A DNA stretch of 50,027 bases from Candidatus Zixiibacteriota bacterium (GCA_011773985.1 WVWN01000024.1:1-50027), one strand, 5' to 3'; positions 40,001-50,012 are shown, counted from the first letter of the stretch. The notes: generated from the sequence alone by a model not told the origin. Numbers and translations: made by a program.

Positions 40001-41002
40001 TTGATTATCCGCCTCTCGTCGCTCGGCGACGTATTGCTGACGTTTCCCGCGCTCGGGCCGGTAGCCGCGGCGACGGGCGCCACGCTCGCGTTCCTTACGC
40101 GCGAGGAATGGGCGCGGCTCGTCCGGCGCCACCCTTCGGTAGACGCGGTCATCACGCTACCGCCCCGGGGGCAAAAGGCCGAGCACGCGGTAAGCGAGCT
40201 AATAAGATATCTGAGCGATGAGGTAAAACCGGAGATAATTTTAGATTGGCACGGCGTCCCGCTTTCGCGCTATATTGTTACGCACGTGCCGGCCTACGAA
40301 AAAATCAGGTACGAGAAATACGGCGTGCGTCGGTGGTTGTTGGCCGCTTCCGGCTTCGACTTATTGCCGCGGCCGACCAAACTGATACCGGAGCTTTACG
40401 CGAAGGCGGCGGCGAAATGGGGGGTAAAAGGGCCGGACTGGTCGTTCCGGGTAGCGGAAGACGAAGCGGTCGCGGGAAGGCTACGGCGCGATTACGGCCT
40501 CGCCGCGGGCATGGTCGCGCTCGCGCCGGGCGCACGCCACGCCGCAAAAGCCTGGCCGGCCGCGCGCTGGGCGGCCTTGGCGCAAGGCTTGGCCTCCGCG
40601 GGCCACAGCCTACTGCTTCTAGGCGACGAAGCCGAGCGGGCCCTTTGCGAGGAGGTGGCCGCTGGCGTAGAAGGCGCCGTCAACCTCGCCGCGCGCGTGG
40701 CCGTCGACGAGGTACCCGAGGCGCTGAGGGGCGCCGCGCTGCTCGTAAGTAACGACTCGGCGCTGAACCACCTCGCGCCCTTAGTCGATGTGCCGTGCCT
40801 GGCGCTCTTTGGGCCTACGTCGCCGCGGTTCGGCTTTGCGCCCTGGGGCCCGCGCGACCGCACGATCTACCTGGCCCTTCCGTGCAGCCCGTGCAGCAAA
40901 CACGGCCGTCGCGCTTGTTGGCGGGCGAGGCGCTATTGCATGGAGGATATTGAACCGGCGCAAGTCGCGGCCGCGGCGCGCGATATGCTGGGGGAGGCGT
41001 GA
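40001..41002 (+). CDS. Glycosyltransferase family 9 (heptosyltransferase-like), first of two
   Basis: 333 residues, TTG start giving IIRLSSLGDVLLTFPALGPV, the normal GT9 N-terminus. The C-terminal half has ALAPGARHAAKAWPAARWAAL, LLLGDEAE and the nucleotide-sugar-binding LLVSNDSALNHLAPLVDVPCLALFGPTSPRFGF, then a Cys cluster (CSPCSKHGRRACWRARRYC) typical of this branch. The family adds heptose or a related sugar to LPS core or another envelope glycan. The donor here is not determined. It overlaps the next GT9 gene by 4 bp. Confidence 0.9.
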   Translation: MIIRLSSLGDVLLTFPALGPVAAATGATLAFLTREEWARLVRRHPSVDAVITLPPRGQKAEHAVSELIRYLSDEVKPEIILDWHGVPLSRYIVTHVPAYEKIRYEKYGVRRWLLAASGFDLLPRPTKLIPELYAKAAAKWGVKGPDWSFRVAEDEAVAGRLRRDYGLAAGMVALAPGARHAAKAWPAARWAALAQGLASAGHSLLLLGDEAERALCEEVAAGVEGAVNLAARVAVDEVPEALRGAALLVSNDSALNHLAPLVDVPCLALFGPTSPRFGFAPWGPRDRTIYLALPCSPCSKHGRRACWRARRYCMEDIEPAQVAAAARDMLGEA

Positions 41003-42003
41003 CCGCGGGCCCGCGCGTGCTTGTTATCCAGACGGCGTTCCTGGGTGACGTCGTTCTGACCACGCCGCTATTCCGCGCGTTGAAAGAACGCTGGCCTGCC
41101 TCGCACGTCGCCGCGCTCGTGATCCCGGAAACGGCGCCGATACTGGAGCGGCTGCGGTGGTTGGACGAAATTATAATTCACGACAAACGCGCCGGAGGCC
41201 TCCGGGAGCTCGTCCGCGTAACGCGGGAGGTGGGGGCTAAAAAGTTCGACGTCGTCGTCTCGCCGCACCGCTCGGCGCGCTCGAGCGTCATCGCCCGCCT
41301 CTCTCTTGCGCCGCGGCGGCTCGGCTACCGCGAGAGCGCGTTATCGTTCCTTTACACGGAACGCGTCCCGCGCCCCGCGGAACGACACGAGACCGAGCGG
41401 ATACTCGCGCTCGCGGAAGCAATAGGTATAACGGGCGCCGACGCGAAGCCGTCCCTGGCCCTTACCGCCGAAGAGCGGGAGGACGCGCGGAAGGCCGCGG
41501 GAGCGAAACCTTTCGCCGCAATCTCGCCGTCGTCCGTATGGCCGACGAAGCGTTGGAGGGCGGAGGGGTTCGCCGCGGTAGGCGACTACTTGGCGGCGCG
41601 CGGCTATGGCGTGGTAATAACGGGGGCGCCGGGCGAAGGGGACGAGGCGGCGGCCGTGGCCGCGGCTATGGCGGCGCCGGCCGTCAACGTCGCTGCGAAG
41701 ACGACGGCGCGCGAGCTCGCGGCCCTCGTCGCGGAAACGGCGCTGTTGGTCGCCAACGACAGCGCGCCGGTTCACCTAGCCTCGGCCTTCGATACGCCGA
41801 CCGTGGCGGTGTTCGGGGCAACCGTTCCCGCCCAGGGGTTCGGACCCTTGGCGAGCCGCGCCGCGGTAGCCGAAGTTCGGGGTCTGGGTTGCAGGCCTTG
41901 CGGCGCGCACGGCGGCCGGAAGTGCCCGGAAAAACATTTTAAGTGTATGAATGACCTTTCGCCGGCCGACGTCATAAGGGCCGTCGAGGCGACGCTGGCC
42001 TAA
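40999..42003 (+). CDS. Glycosyltransferase family 9 (heptosyltransferase II-like), second of two
   Basis: 334 residues, GTG start overlapping the previous stop (GTGA). N-terminal [23 protein letters not shown]-terminal [33 protein letters not shown] and [35 protein letters not shown] are GT9/WaaF signatures. The Cys cluster [19 protein letters not shown] is shared with the first enzyme. The two probably act in sequence on one acceptor, such as lipid A-core. rpmH follows 28 bp later. Confidence 0.92.
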   Translation: MTAGPRVLVIQTAFLGDVVLTTPLFRALKERWPASHVAALVIPETAPILERLRWLDEIIIHDKRAGGLRELVRVTREVGAKKFDVVVSPHRSARSSVIARLSLAPRRLGYRESALSFLYTERVPRPAERHETERILALAEAIGITGADAKPSLALTAEEREDARKAAGAKPFAAISPSSVWPTKRWRAEGFAAVGDYLAARGYGVVITGAPGEGDEAAAVAAAMAAPAVNVAAKTTARELAALVAETALLVANDSAPVHLASAFDTPTVAVFGATVPAQGFGPLASRAAVAEVRGLGCRPCGAHGGRKCPEKHFKCMNDLSPADVIRAVEATLA

Positions 42004-42031
42004 AGGCCGCCGGCCCGCGAGGAGGTTTGAA

Positions 42032-42169
42032 TTGCCCAAAAGGACTTACCAACCGTCGCGGCGACGCCGGGGGCGCGTTCACGGCTTCCGGCGCCGGATG
42101 GCCAAGCCCGGCGGCCGTCGCGTCATTCGCCGACGCCGGGCCAAAAGGCGCAAACGCCTTACGGTATGA
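42032..42169 (+). CDS. rpmH: 50S ribosomal protein L34
   Basis: 45 residues, too short for a length-filtered gene list. Start TTG 42032, six bases after GAGGAGG. The sequence begins [22 protein letters not shown] and ends RRKRLTV, the L34 signature. Very basic; sits by the exit tunnel of the large subunit. rnpA starts 7 bp after its stop, the conserved rpmH-rnpA order. Confidence 0.95.
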   Translation: MPKRTYQPSRRRRGRVHGFRRRMAKPGGRRVIRRRRAKRRKRLTV

Positions 42170-42176
42170 GAAGGCG

Positions 42177-42566
42177 TTGGCTGGCGGCCGCGAACGACGT
42201 TTCAAGCTCCCCCGCGCCGCGCGGATGCGGCGCCGGCGGGATTTCGCGCGTACGGTCCGCGAAGGTCGGGCCGCGGCGCGGGAGGCCTTCGTCATCCACT
42301 GCCTCTCGGTCCCTGGAGAAGGGAGGCTGTTGGGCGTAGTATGCGGGCGGCGCGTCGGCGGGGCCGTAATGCGGAACCGGGTGAAGCGGCGACTCCGCGA
42401 GATCTTCCGGACCCACCCGGAGTATTTCCGCGACGGCTTCTGGTTCGTCGCGGTGGCCAAGCCGGCGATAGTCGACAAAGACTTTCATGCGCTGCAGGGA
42501 GAAGTAACCGCGACCCTGGCCGGGCTGACCCGCGGCACTCATGAAAAAAATTCAGCAAGCGATTAA
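42177..42566 (+). CDS. rnpA: Ribonuclease P protein component
   Basis: About 129 residues from TTG 42177, preceded by GAGAAGG; the same frame opens at 42027 but that part overlaps rpmH. The N-terminus is FKLPRAARMRRRRDFARTVREGR. The RNA-binding signature AVMRNRVKRRLREIFR is intact. The protein helps RNase P RNA cut tRNA precursors. Its 3' end overlaps yidD by 26 bp, a frequent arrangement. Confidence 0.95.
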   Translation: MAGGRERRFKLPRAARMRRRRDFARTVREGRAAAREAFVIHCLSVPGEGRLLGVVCGRRVGGAVMRNRVKRRLREIFRTHPEYFRDGFWFVAVAKPAIVDKDFHALQGEVTATLAGLTRGTHEKNSASD

Positions 42567-42783
42567 AGCTGTCGCGCAGGCGGTCATCGTCGGCGCAATC
42601 AGGGCGTACCAGTTTACGCTCGGGCCGCTCTTGCCTATGGCTTGCCGATTCGAACCGTCGTGTTCGCGTTACGCGCTCGAGGCGGTCCGAAAGTACGGGC
42701 CTTGGCGCGGTTCAGCGCTCGCGGTATTGCGGATCGTACGGTGCAACCCGTTGCACCCCGGCGGCTACGATCCCGTCCCCTAA
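42541..42783 (+). CDS. yidD: Membrane protein insertion efficiency factor YidD
   Basis: 80 residues, normal length. It has an N-terminal amphipathic helix and the family block YQFTLGPLLPMACRFEPSCSRYALEAVRKYG ... RCNPLHPGGYDPVP with conserved cysteines. It aids YidC-dependent insertion at the inner membrane. Encoded between rnpA and yidC as in most bacteria. Confidence 0.95.
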   Translation: MKKIQQAIKAVAQAVIVGAIRAYQFTLGPLLPMACRFEPSCSRYALEAVRKYGPWRGSALAVLRIVRCNPLHPGGYDPVP

Positions 42784-42801
42784 CACGAGCCGAGGTAACG
42801 T

Positions 42802-44418
42802 ATGGCACTTACCGGTCAACAACGCATGATTCTCGCGCTCTTCGTCGCCGCGGCCGTAATGTTCGCGTACTCGGCCCTGTTCGGCCCGAAACGGGAAAGG
42901 GAACCGGAACCCCGCGAACGGCCCGCCCCGCCCGAAACGGCGCGCCCCGAGACCGCGGCTCCCGCGCCTCAACCCGAAAAGCCGCCACCTCCGCCGCCCG
43001 TCAAAGCGCCCGCGCGCGTAAAGACCGGCGCCCGCGCCGTCGTAACCACGCCCCTTTACGTCGCGACCTTCGAGGACGCGGGCCTCGTCGCCCTTCAACT
43101 CGCGCAGTACCCGCCCGACGAAGACCAACTTTTGTTCGCGCGCCTTAACGGAGAGGCGGCCCCGCCTTACCTACCCCTCGTAGGCGCGGGGGAAAGCGCC
43201 CGGTGGGAGGTTGACCGGCGTAAATTAAACGTCGGCCCGGGTGAGGCCGCCAAGCTCACGTTCAAGTTGACGGAAGAAGGCCGCACGCTCGCGAGGGCGG
43301 AGTACGTCTTCCGGGGTGACGACTACGGCGTCGCGGCCAACGTGCTCGCGGGTGACGAGGCGCAGCCCGTAACGCTCTCGTTGGGCTCCTTCGTCAAAGC
43401 GGAAGGCGACCCGAAAGACGTGCACGAAATATCCGTCGACGCGTTGGTCGACACCAAGAAAATTCGCGACAAGCTGGGGGGGAGAGACGAAATCAAGACC
43501 TACCGCGGCGACATACCCTGGGCGGCCCTGAGGAGCAAATACTTCATCCTCGCCGCCGTCGCGGCCCAAGGGGGCGAGCTGACCGTAACCCGCGCCAAGG
43601 ACGAAACCATCGCCGCGACCTACTTCCTGAAGCGGGCCGGCGATTACGAAATCTACTTCGGCCCGAAGGGTTATAGCCGGTTGAAGGAATTCGACGTCGG
43701 CCTGGAACGCACCGTCGACCTCGGCTGGTCTATCATCGGCGTCATCGCCGCGGTGATGCTCCGATTGATGATCCTGCTCAACAAGGCGGTCTACAACTAC
43801 GGCATAACTATCATCTTATTCTCGCTTATTATCAAGTTGCTTACTTATTGGCCCACCGCGGCGCAATTGAAATCCTCCCAGCGCATGCAGGAGATCCAAC
43901 CCATCCTCAAACAGATTCGCGAAAAATACAAAGGCGACGCCCAGCGGATGAACGCCGAGATGATGGCGTTGTACAAGAAGTATAAAATCAATCCGCTCGG
44001 CGGCTGCTTCCCGCTGCTTCTCCAGATCCCGATCTTCTGGGGGATGTTCAACGCGCTGCGCAACGCCATCGAGCTCAAGGGCGCGCCGTTCCTTTTCTGG
44101 ATAAGCGACCTCTCCCAACCGGACGTGCTCTTCAAGTTCCCGTTCACCATTCCCCTGGTTAACATCAGCTCGCTCAACGTCCTGCCCATTATAATGACCG
44201 TCGTCTGGTTGCTTCAAAACCGACTCATGATGCCCGGGAGGGGCGCCGTCAAATCCGAACAACAGAAGCTCATGGCCTGGCTGCCCGTGATCTTCGCCTT
44301 CATCTTTTATAATATGCCGTCGGGTCTGGTGCTATACTGGACCGTGAACCAATTGCTCACGATGGGGCAGATGTTCATAATGAGAAAGGCTTTGCGGCCG
44401 TTGGTGGTCAAGGACTAA
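42802..44418 (+). CDS. yidC: Membrane protein insertase YidC
   Basis: 538 residues: an N-terminal anchor (MILALFVAAAVMFAYSALFG), a Pro/Glu-rich linker, a large periplasmic beta domain to about residue 300, then the five-helix insertase core. Core landmarks are SSQRMQEIQPILKQIREKYKGD, NPLGGCFPLLLQIPIFWGMFNAL and VLYWTVNQLLTMGQ. The large periplasmic domain is the Gram-negative form. It inserts and folds inner-membrane proteins with or without Sec. The stop is followed at once by jag. Confidence 0.96.
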   Translation: MALTGQQRMILALFVAAAVMFAYSALFGPKREREPEPRERPAPPETARPETAAPAPQPEKPPPPPPVKAPARVKTGARAVVTTPLYVATFEDAGLVALQLAQYPPDEDQLLFARLNGEAAPPYLPLVGAGESARWEVDRRKLNVGPGEAAKLTFKLTEEGRTLARAEYVFRGDDYGVAANVLAGDEAQPVTLSLGSFVKAEGDPKDVHEISVDALVDTKKIRDKLGGRDEIKTYRGDIPWAALRSKYFILAAVAAQGGELTVTRAKDETIAATYFLKRAGDYEIYFGPKGYSRLKEFDVGLERTVDLGWSIIGVIAAVMLRLMILLNKAVYNYGITIILFSLIIKLLTYWPTAAQLKSSQRMQEIQPILKQIREKYKGDAQRMNAEMMALYKKYKINPLGGCFPLLLQIPIFWGMFNALRNAIELKGAPFLFWISDLSQPDVLFKFPFTIPLVNISSLNVLPIIMTVVWLLQNRLMMPGRGAVKSEQQKLMAWLPVIFAFIFYNMPSGLVLYWTVNQLLTMGQMFIMRKALRPLVVKD

Positions 44419-45219
44419 ATGCGTACCGTGGAGGTCGAAGGGAACTCGCGCGTAGACGCTACGCGGCGGGCGCTCGAGCTTTTGGGTGCGGACGTCGACG
44501 ACGTCAAAGTCGAGGTCATCCGCGAGGAACCGCGCGGCCTTTTGAGTTTCCTGGGGTTCAAGCGCGTAACCGTCAGGGTCACCCTACTCGAGGAGAACAT
44601 CCTCGAGGAGGGCGCGGAAATAATAAATAGGCTCGTATCGTTTCTGCCGGTTCCCGTCGAAGCCCGCGTCCGAATGTTCAAGAACACGGTACACCTCGAG
44701 CTCGCCGGCCGCGAGCTTCGCGAGTTCCAGAAGCAGGAGGACGTCGCCGACGCGCTCGGCCACGTGCTCGAGCTCATAATCAACCGCCGGGCGAAGAACA
44801 GGATAACGGTTAAACCTTCCTTCGCCGAGGACAAGGTATCGCGCGAAGAGGAATTGGCGGGGCTCGCGCGCGCCGCCGCCGACCGCGCCGCCTCGCGCCG
44901 CACGCAAGAGGCGCTGAGGCCGATGTCGCCCCGCGAACGCCGCATCGTCCACCTCACCCTCGAGCGTGACGACCGCGTCGTCACCGAAAGTTCGGGCAAA
45001 GGTCGCGGCCGCCACGTCGTCATATACCCGGCCCCGGCCAAGCGGGAACGACCCGCCGAATCGCCCGCCGGGGCAAAGGGCGAAGAACGCGCGCGGCCCC
45101 CGAGCAAAGCCGGCATACGACCGGGAAAGGCCGGCGCCAAACGCGGCAAAAGTCCGCGCCGTCGGCGCCGCGGCCGGCCCAAAGCCGGCGGCCCGGATAA
45201 AAAACAACCGCCCTCCTAA
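44419..45219 (+). CDS. jag: Jag/KhpB-type RNA-binding protein
   Basis: 266 residues. The Jag N-terminal domain (VEVEGNSRVDATRRALELLGADVDDVKVEVIREEPRGLLSFLGFKRV) is followed by a KH-like domain (about 75-140) and an R3H domain (MSPRERRIVHLTLERDDRVVTESSGKGRGRHVVIYP). The C-terminal 60 residues are a basic Pro/Arg/Lys tail not usual in the family. These proteins bind RNA and affect cell division and membrane biogenesis. Starts one base after the yidC stop. Confidence 0.92.
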   Translation: MRTVEVEGNSRVDATRRALELLGADVDDVKVEVIREEPRGLLSFLGFKRVTVRVTLLEENILEEGAEIINRLVSFLPVPVEARVRMFKNTVHLELAGRELREFQKQEDVADALGHVLELIINRRAKNRITVKPSFAEDKVSREEELAGLARAAADRAASRRTQEALRPMSPRERRIVHLTLERDDRVVTESSGKGRGRHVVIYPAPAKRERPAESPAGAKGEERARPPSKAGIRPGKAGAKRGKSPRRRRRGRPKAGGPDKKQPPS

Positions 45220-45292
45220 CGGCCGGCGAGCCGATATTATGTAAAATCGTATCCCGCCGGCGACGGCGGGTTAACTTTCTAACGCCTAAAAA

Positions 45293-46633
45293 ATGTTCCG
45301 CGACGGCGACACCATAGCCGCGGTGGCAACGCCCCCCGGCCGGGGCGCGCTGGCCATAATCCGCGTAAGCGGCCCGGCCACGCGCGAGATAAGCGAGAAG
45401 GTCTTCCGCGCCCAAGGGGCCGCGGCCCCGCGCGTCGCCCGCGTGGGCGACCTCGTTCACCCCGCGAGCGGCGACGTCGTCGACCGCGCCGTCCTCGTCC
45501 TCTACGCCGCCCCGCATTCGTACACCGGCGAGGACATGGCCGAGCTGACGACGCACGCCGGCCCGGCGGTCCTGGAGGCCGCGCTCGAGGCGCTGTACGC
45601 CGCCGGCGCCCGCGCCGCGGAGCCGGGCGAGTTCACCTGGCGCGCCGTCGGCAACGACAAGCTCGACTTGGCCGCGGCCCAAGCGGTCGCGGACCTGGCC
45701 GACGCGCGCACCGCCGAGGCTCGAGCCGACGCCCTCCGCCGCCTCGCCGGCGAACTTTCGGACAAAATCAACGGCCTGCGCGAACAGGTGCTCTCGGCCC
45801 GGGCGCAGGTCGAGGCCGCGCTGGAGTTCGAACAGGAGGTCTCGGCGGAAAAAGTCCTGGCGCTGGTCGCCGCCGCGGAGGCGGGCGCGCGAGAGCTCGT
45901 CGCCTCGAGCCGGGACCGCGCCGCGCTCGTCGAGGGCCTGACCGTCGCCATCGCGGGCCCGCGCAACGCCGGCAAGTCCACCCTCTTCAACCGCCTGTTG
46001 GGCGAGGAGCGCGCGATCGTGACGCCCGAGCCGGGGACGACGACGGACCGCATAGACGCGCCCTACATCACGTCGGGGGTCCTCTTCCGTTTGTCGGACG
46101 GCGCCGGCCTCGACGTAGACGGCGAGAACGTCGTCGAGCGCGAGGGCGTTCGGCGCGCCCGGGCGTACCTGGAGGAGGCCGCGCTCGTGATATGGCTCGA
46201 CGACGGCTCGGCGCCCCCGCCCCCGGCGGAACCGCCCGTCGAACGGGAGAAACTGGTCGGCGTCATAAACAAGCGCGACCTGCCGCTGGCCTCGGGCTGG
46301 GAGGCCATACTCGAGGCGAAGGACAACCTTTGGCTCTCGGCCAAGACCGGCGAGGGCGTCGATAAGTTGGCGGAGGAGCTGGTCCGGCGGGCGACGACTC
46401 GAGGCGGCGAGGACGAACGGGCGCTGTCGCTCTCGGCTCGAGAGCGCCGGCTGTTGGAGGAGGCGGCCGACGCGCTGGCTCGAGCCGCCGAGCACGTACG
46501 CTCGCGCGGCGTCGAGGAGCTGGGCGCGGAGGAGCTGCGGCTGGCGTCGGAGGCGCTGGGCCGCATCGTCGGCGCCATTGACGTCGACGAAGTCTACGGC
46601 GAAATATTCAGCCGGTTCTGTATTGGGAAGTGA
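45293..46633 (+). CDS. mnmE: tRNA modification GTPase MnmE
   Basis: 446 residues. The N-terminal THF-binding domain begins DTIAAVATPPGRGALAIIRVSG. The helical domain holds the G domain: G1 GPRNAGKS (usually GxPNAGKS), G2 TTTDR, G3 region LSDGAGLD (usually DTAGL), G4 NKRD. The C-terminus FCIGK carries the essential Cys. With MnmG it makes the carboxymethylaminomethyl group on U34 of certain tRNAs. The Arg in G1 and Gly in G3 are minor departures. Normally mnmG follows directly; here a foreign-looking gene lies between. Confidence 0.95.
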   Translation: MFRDGDTIAAVATPPGRGALAIIRVSGPATREISEKVFRAQGAAAPRVARVGDLVHPASGDVVDRAVLVLYAAPHSYTGEDMAELTTHAGPAVLEAALEALYAAGARAAEPGEFTWRAVGNDKLDLAAAQAVADLADARTAEARADALRRLAGELSDKINGLREQVLSARAQVEAALEFEQEVSAEKVLALVAAAEAGARELVASSRDRAALVEGLTVAIAGPRNAGKSTLFNRLLGEERAIVTPEPGTTTDRIDAPYITSGVLFRLSDGAGLDVDGENVVEREGVRRARAYLEEAALVIWLDDGSAPPPPAEPPVEREKLVGVINKRDLPLASGWEAILEAKDNLWLSAKTGEGVDKLAEELVRRATTRGGEDERALSLSARERRLLEEAADALARAAEHVRSRGVEELGAEELRLASEALGRIVGAIDVDEVYGEIFSRFCIGK

Positions 46634-46645
46634 AGGAGGAGAAAA

Positions 46646-47374
46646 ATGCCGGACCGAATAGTCTTTAATCTGAATTGGGATGAATTAGTTAATAACGTAA
46701 AAAAATATAACCGGGAACAAGAAGCTTACCTAAAAGGAGAATTCGAACTACGAGAACTATTAAACGAAGGACTAGATCAAGTTAACCTTTATAATTTTTT
46801 GGATAAATTAAACAAGTTTTGGGACGCAAGGGTTACTAAAAAAAATCTTGACCTTAACAAAATCGCCGAATATACTTCCCGGAACTTAAAAGATTTCAAC
46901 CCGGATATATGGAAAACAGTACCCCGCTGCCCTTATAAAGGAATTTGCCCCGCCGTCGTCGCTCGTGGTGAAAAATTATTAAGAAGTTTTTTAGAAGCTC
47001 CTTCCATATCTAAAAGGTACCTAGTTTTTTATACAAAAATATTGTATTGGTTCAGCGGCGGGTTGCTGCCGATAATTGACCGAAGGACGGGTAGAGCAAT
47101 AAACGCAATAAAGCGCGATAAATTCATTCGGTTCCCTGGCGATTTTTTACCCAAGAACAAAAATAAAAACGAATACTACGTGAAAAGCTATAAAAACTTC
47201 ATTGATTTTTACGATGAAACCCTCAAACAACTAAGCCACCGTTCTCATAATACACTTGTAGAAGTCGATAGGGAGACACAGCCGGAAAAATATCGTTTAC
47301 AAAACCCTATCTTAAGGATAATTGATAAAATACTTTGGGAAAAAGGTACGCGCCCAAAATCATTAACGGCATAA
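46646..47374 (+). CDS. AT-rich gene of unknown function inserted between mnmE and mnmG
   Basis: 242 residues, ATG with AAGGAGG upstream. Base composition is strikingly AT-rich compared with every neighbour, with Lys, Asn and Ile codons ending in A/T, so it was probably acquired recently. The protein is basic and helical. The segment SKRYLVFYTKILYWFSGGLLPIIDRRTGRAI has the shape of proteins of the DUF6308 or helix-hairpin-helix type (SK-x-L-x-F..P-x-x-PI-x-D), a weak resemblance. No catalytic motif, signal peptide or toxin/antitoxin partner is seen. The REP-like hairpins that follow may belong to the same insertion. Confidence 0.7.
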   Translation: MPDRIVFNLNWDELVNNVKKYNREQEAYLKGEFELRELLNEGLDQVNLYNFLDKLNKFWDARVTKKNLDLNKIAEYTSRNLKDFNPDIWKTVPRCPYKGICPAVVARGEKLLRSFLEAPSISKRYLVFYTKILYWFSGGLLPIIDRRTGRAINAIKRDKFIRFPGDFLPKNKNKNEYYVKSYKNFIDFYDETLKQLSHRSHNTLVEVDRETQPEKYRLQNPILRIIDKILWEKGTRPKSLTA

Positions 47375-47444
47375 TCACCCTCTTCATCCTCGCGTTGCGG
47401 CGGGCGTTCCGGCGGTAATAAACAAATAAGAATAGCAGCAGTAG

Positions 47445-47498
47445 CACAGGCATTCTTGCCTGTGTCATAGCCCGGTCCCCAGACAAGAATGTCTGGGG
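47445..47498. repeat. REP/BIME-like pair of palindromes
   Basis: CACAGGCA, TTCT loop, TGCCTGTG at 47445-47464, and CCCCAGACA, AGAA loop, TGTCTGGGG at 47477-47498. The second is in inverse orientation with the complementary loop, the layout of paired REP units mobilised by RAYT transposases. No transposase lies in the window. Confidence 0.75.
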
Positions 47499-47512
47499 CA
47501 CGAAATTGGGAT

Positions 47513-49327
47513 ATGTCGACCTACCCCCAAGCGTACGACCTGATCGTGGTGGGCGGCGGCCACGCCGGGATAGAGGCCGCCCGGGCCGCAGCCGGGATGG
47601 GTTGCCGGACGCTGCTCCTCACCGGCCGCTTCGACACCATAGGCCTGATGTCCTGCAACCCCGCCGTCGGCGGCGTCGGCAAGGGCCCCCTCGTCAAGGA
47701 GGTCCACGCCGTCGGCGGCGCGATCGGCCTCCTGGCGGACGCCGCGGCCATACAGGGGCGGACGTTGAACCGCTCCAAGGGCCCGGCGGTACGCGGGACC
47801 CGCCTGCAATGCGACCGCGACGACTACCGGCGCCGCGCCCGCCGCTTAGTCGAGAGCACCGCGAACCTCGACCTCCGCCAGGCGACCGTTACGGCCTTAG
47901 CCGCGGGCGACTCCCGCGTCGAAGGAGTCTTAGCCGGCGACGTACTCTTCCCCGCCTCGCGCGTCGTCCTCACGCCGGGGACGTTCTTGAGCGGCCTGCT
48001 GCACTTCGGTATGCGGCAGGAGGCGGGAGGGCGCGTCGGCGAGCCGCCCGCGGTCGGTTTATCCAATTCACTCAAAGAGCTCGGCCTGGATATAGGCCGC
48101 CTCAAGACCGGCACGCCGCCCCGCCTCAAGGCGAGCTCCGTTGATTTAGATAAAACGCAGATCCAACTGGGCGACGAGCCCTGCCCCGCATTCACGAAGC
48201 CCTATTTAAAAATAAAACAGCTCCCCTGCTACATCACGTACACGAACGAGCGGACCGCCCAGCTACTATTGGACAACCTGGACCGCTCGCCGCTCTTCCA
48301 GAAGGTCATCGTCGGCGTCGGGCCGCGATATTGCCCGTCGATTGAGGATAAGGTCGTGCGGTTCGGCCGCGAGCGCCACCAGCTCTTCCTCGAGCCCGAG
48401 GGCCGCCGCCTCGACGAGTTCTACGTCAACGGCTTCGCGACCAGCATGCCGGTGGACGTCCAGGAAGCGGCGCTGCGAACGGTCCCCGGCCTGGAGGATG
48501 TCTGGATGACGCGCCCGGGTTACGCGGTCGAGTACGACTTCGTTCCGCCGCGCCAGCTCGAGGCGACGCTGGAGGCCAAGGCGGTCCCCGGCCTTTACTG
48601 CGCGGGCCAGATAAACGGGACCTCGGGTTACGAGGAGGCCGCGGCGCAGGGCATCGTCGCCGGCGTCAACGCCGCGCTCGCGTGCCGGGGCGAGGAGCCG
48701 TTCATGCTCCGGCGCGACGAGGCGTACATAGGAGTCCTAGTCGACGACCTCATCACGAAGGAGCACGTCGAGCCGTATCGCATGTTCACGGCCCGGGCGG
48801 AGTATCGCCTCCGCCTCCGCGAGGACAACGCCGACGACCGGTTACTCGAGTACGGCTATAAGTTCGGCTTGGTGAAGCCGGCGCGGCGGCGGGAGCTACT
48901 ACGGTTCAGGCAAGAGGTAAAGGATTTGAGGGAAATATTAAACAAGGGCAGGGTCGGCGAGGGTTCGGGGCGGAAGGCCGCGGCGGAGCTGTTGCGCCGT
49001 CCCGAGATTTCTTTGGAATATTTAACCGAAGAGTTACCCGAGATATCCGAATTCGGCGAGGCGGCGCGGGCGCGCGTCGAGACGGACATAAAGTACGAGG
49101 GGTACGTCCGGCGGCAGGAGGAGGAGGCCGCGGCGCTCGCGGCCTACGAGGAAGCGGCGCTACCCGAAAACCTGGATTTTGAGGGCGTTACGGGCCTCTC
49201 GCAAGAGGCGCGCGAGACGCTCACGCGCGTCCGGCCGGCGACGCTGGCCCGGGCGTCGCGATTGCAGGGCGTCACGCCCGCGGACCTGATAATCCTATTG
49301 AGATTTATCAAGGGAAAACGCGGTTGA
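47513..49327 (+). CDS. mnmG: tRNA uridine 5-carboxymethylaminomethyl modification enzyme MnmG
   Basis: About 604 residues from ATG 47513. The longer in-frame ATG at 47489 lies inside the REP hairpin and adds residues unlike the family. FAD motif [19 protein letters not shown], then [22 protein letters not shown] and the tail [29 protein letters not shown]. Length is normal. It works with MnmE on tRNA wobble uridine. The short upstream region contains the REP pair, so its promoter or translation signal may have been affected. Confidence 0.96.
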   Translation: MSTYPQAYDLIVVGGGHAGIEAARAAAGMGCRTLLLTGRFDTIGLMSCNPAVGGVGKGPLVKEVHAVGGAIGLLADAAAIQGRTLNRSKGPAVRGTRLQCDRDDYRRRARRLVESTANLDLRQATVTALAAGDSRVEGVLAGDVLFPASRVVLTPGTFLSGLLHFGMRQEAGGRVGEPPAVGLSNSLKELGLDIGRLKTGTPPRLKASSVDLDKTQIQLGDEPCPAFTKPYLKIKQLPCYITYTNERTAQLLLDNLDRSPLFQKVIVGVGPRYCPSIEDKVVRFGRERHQLFLEPEGRRLDEFYVNGFATSMPVDVQEAALRTVPGLEDVWMTRPGYAVEYDFVPPRQLEATLEAKAVPGLYCAGQINGTSGYEEAAAQGIVAGVNAALACRGEEPFMLRRDEAYIGVLVDDLITKEHVEPYRMFTARAEYRLRLREDNADDRLLEYGYKFGLVKPARRRELLRFRQEVKDLREILNKGRVGEGSGRKAAAELLRRPEISLEYLTEELPEISEFGEAARARVETDIKYEGYVRRQEEEAAALAAYEEAALPENLDFEGVTGLSQEARETLTRVRPATLARASRLQGVTPADLIILLRFIKGKRG

Positions 49328-49358
49328 CAGGCCACGCGGCCGGAGTTAATATGCCGAC

Positions 49359-50012
49359 GTGGGCGAAAAGGTAACTCTAGCCGACGTCGGCTTTTTTCTT
49401 AATAAATATCTACCCCAAATCGCCGGAAGCGCGCGAGAAAAATTAAACAAACTCGCGGCGCTACACGAAAAATACCGCAAAAGGGCGCGGCTCTCGGCGG
49501 CGCTCGAGGCCGAGGCGTACGTCGTCCACTTGGTACTGGACAGTTTGAAATTACAAGAATTGGCGCCCCCCGGCCCGGGCGAAAGCTTGGCCGACGTGGG
49601 CTCGGGCGGCGGGTACCCGGGCCTGCCGCTCGCGATCGTGCGGGAAGATTTAAAAATAACGTTAATTGAACCTTCGCCGCGCAAAGCGGAGTACTTACGG
49701 CTCGCCGCGGCTGAGTTGGAGCTGGGGAATGTCGCCGTTGAGGGGCGGCCGGCGGAGGGGTTGGCCGGGAGCGGTTTCGGCGTGGCGTGTACGAAGGCTT
49801 TCGCCCGAGCGGCCGTAGCGTTAAGGTTATTATTCCCAATAATCAAAGCGGGCGGGCGGGCGGTACTCTTCCTGGGGGACGTAGCAGAGGAGCGGCTAAG
49901 CGATTTGGAATCCGAGGCGCGCGCCGCCAGCGGCCAACTAGTCAATATTCACGAATATAATTTGCCAACTTTGGCGAGGCCCCGATTCCTCGTCGAAGTT
50001 ATTAAGGATTAG
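49359..50012 (+). CDS. rsmG: 16S rRNA (guanine-527-N7)-methyltransferase RsmG
   Basis: 217 residues, GTG start; an ATG at 49351 is in another frame and stops quickly. The SAM site reads LADVGSGGGYPGLPLAI. Downstream are IEPSPRKAEYLRLAA and TKAFARAAVALRLL, as in the family. It methylates G527 of 16S rRNA. The mnmG-rsmG order followed by a parS-like site is the usual neighbourhood of parA-parB near the origin. Confidence 0.95.
   Translation: MGEKVTLADVGFFLNKYLPQIAGSAREKLNKLAALHEKYRKRARLSAALEAEAYVVHLVLDSLKLQELAPPGPGESLADVGSGGGYPGLPLAIVREDLKITLIEPSPRKAEYLRLAAAELELGNVAVEGRPAEGLAGSGFGVACTKAFARAAVALRLLFPIIKAGGRAVLFLGDVAEERLSDLESEARAASGQLVNIHEYNLPTLARPRFLVEVIKD

Noticed and set aside
42027-42176. 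Long N-terminal extension of RnpA
   Set aside because: That frame lies entirely over rpmH and its leader. The family N-terminus starts near TTG 42177.
47445-47498. CRISPR-like repeat
   Set aside because: Only two palindromes in opposite orientation with different stems; no regular spacers and no cas genes. A REP pair fits better.
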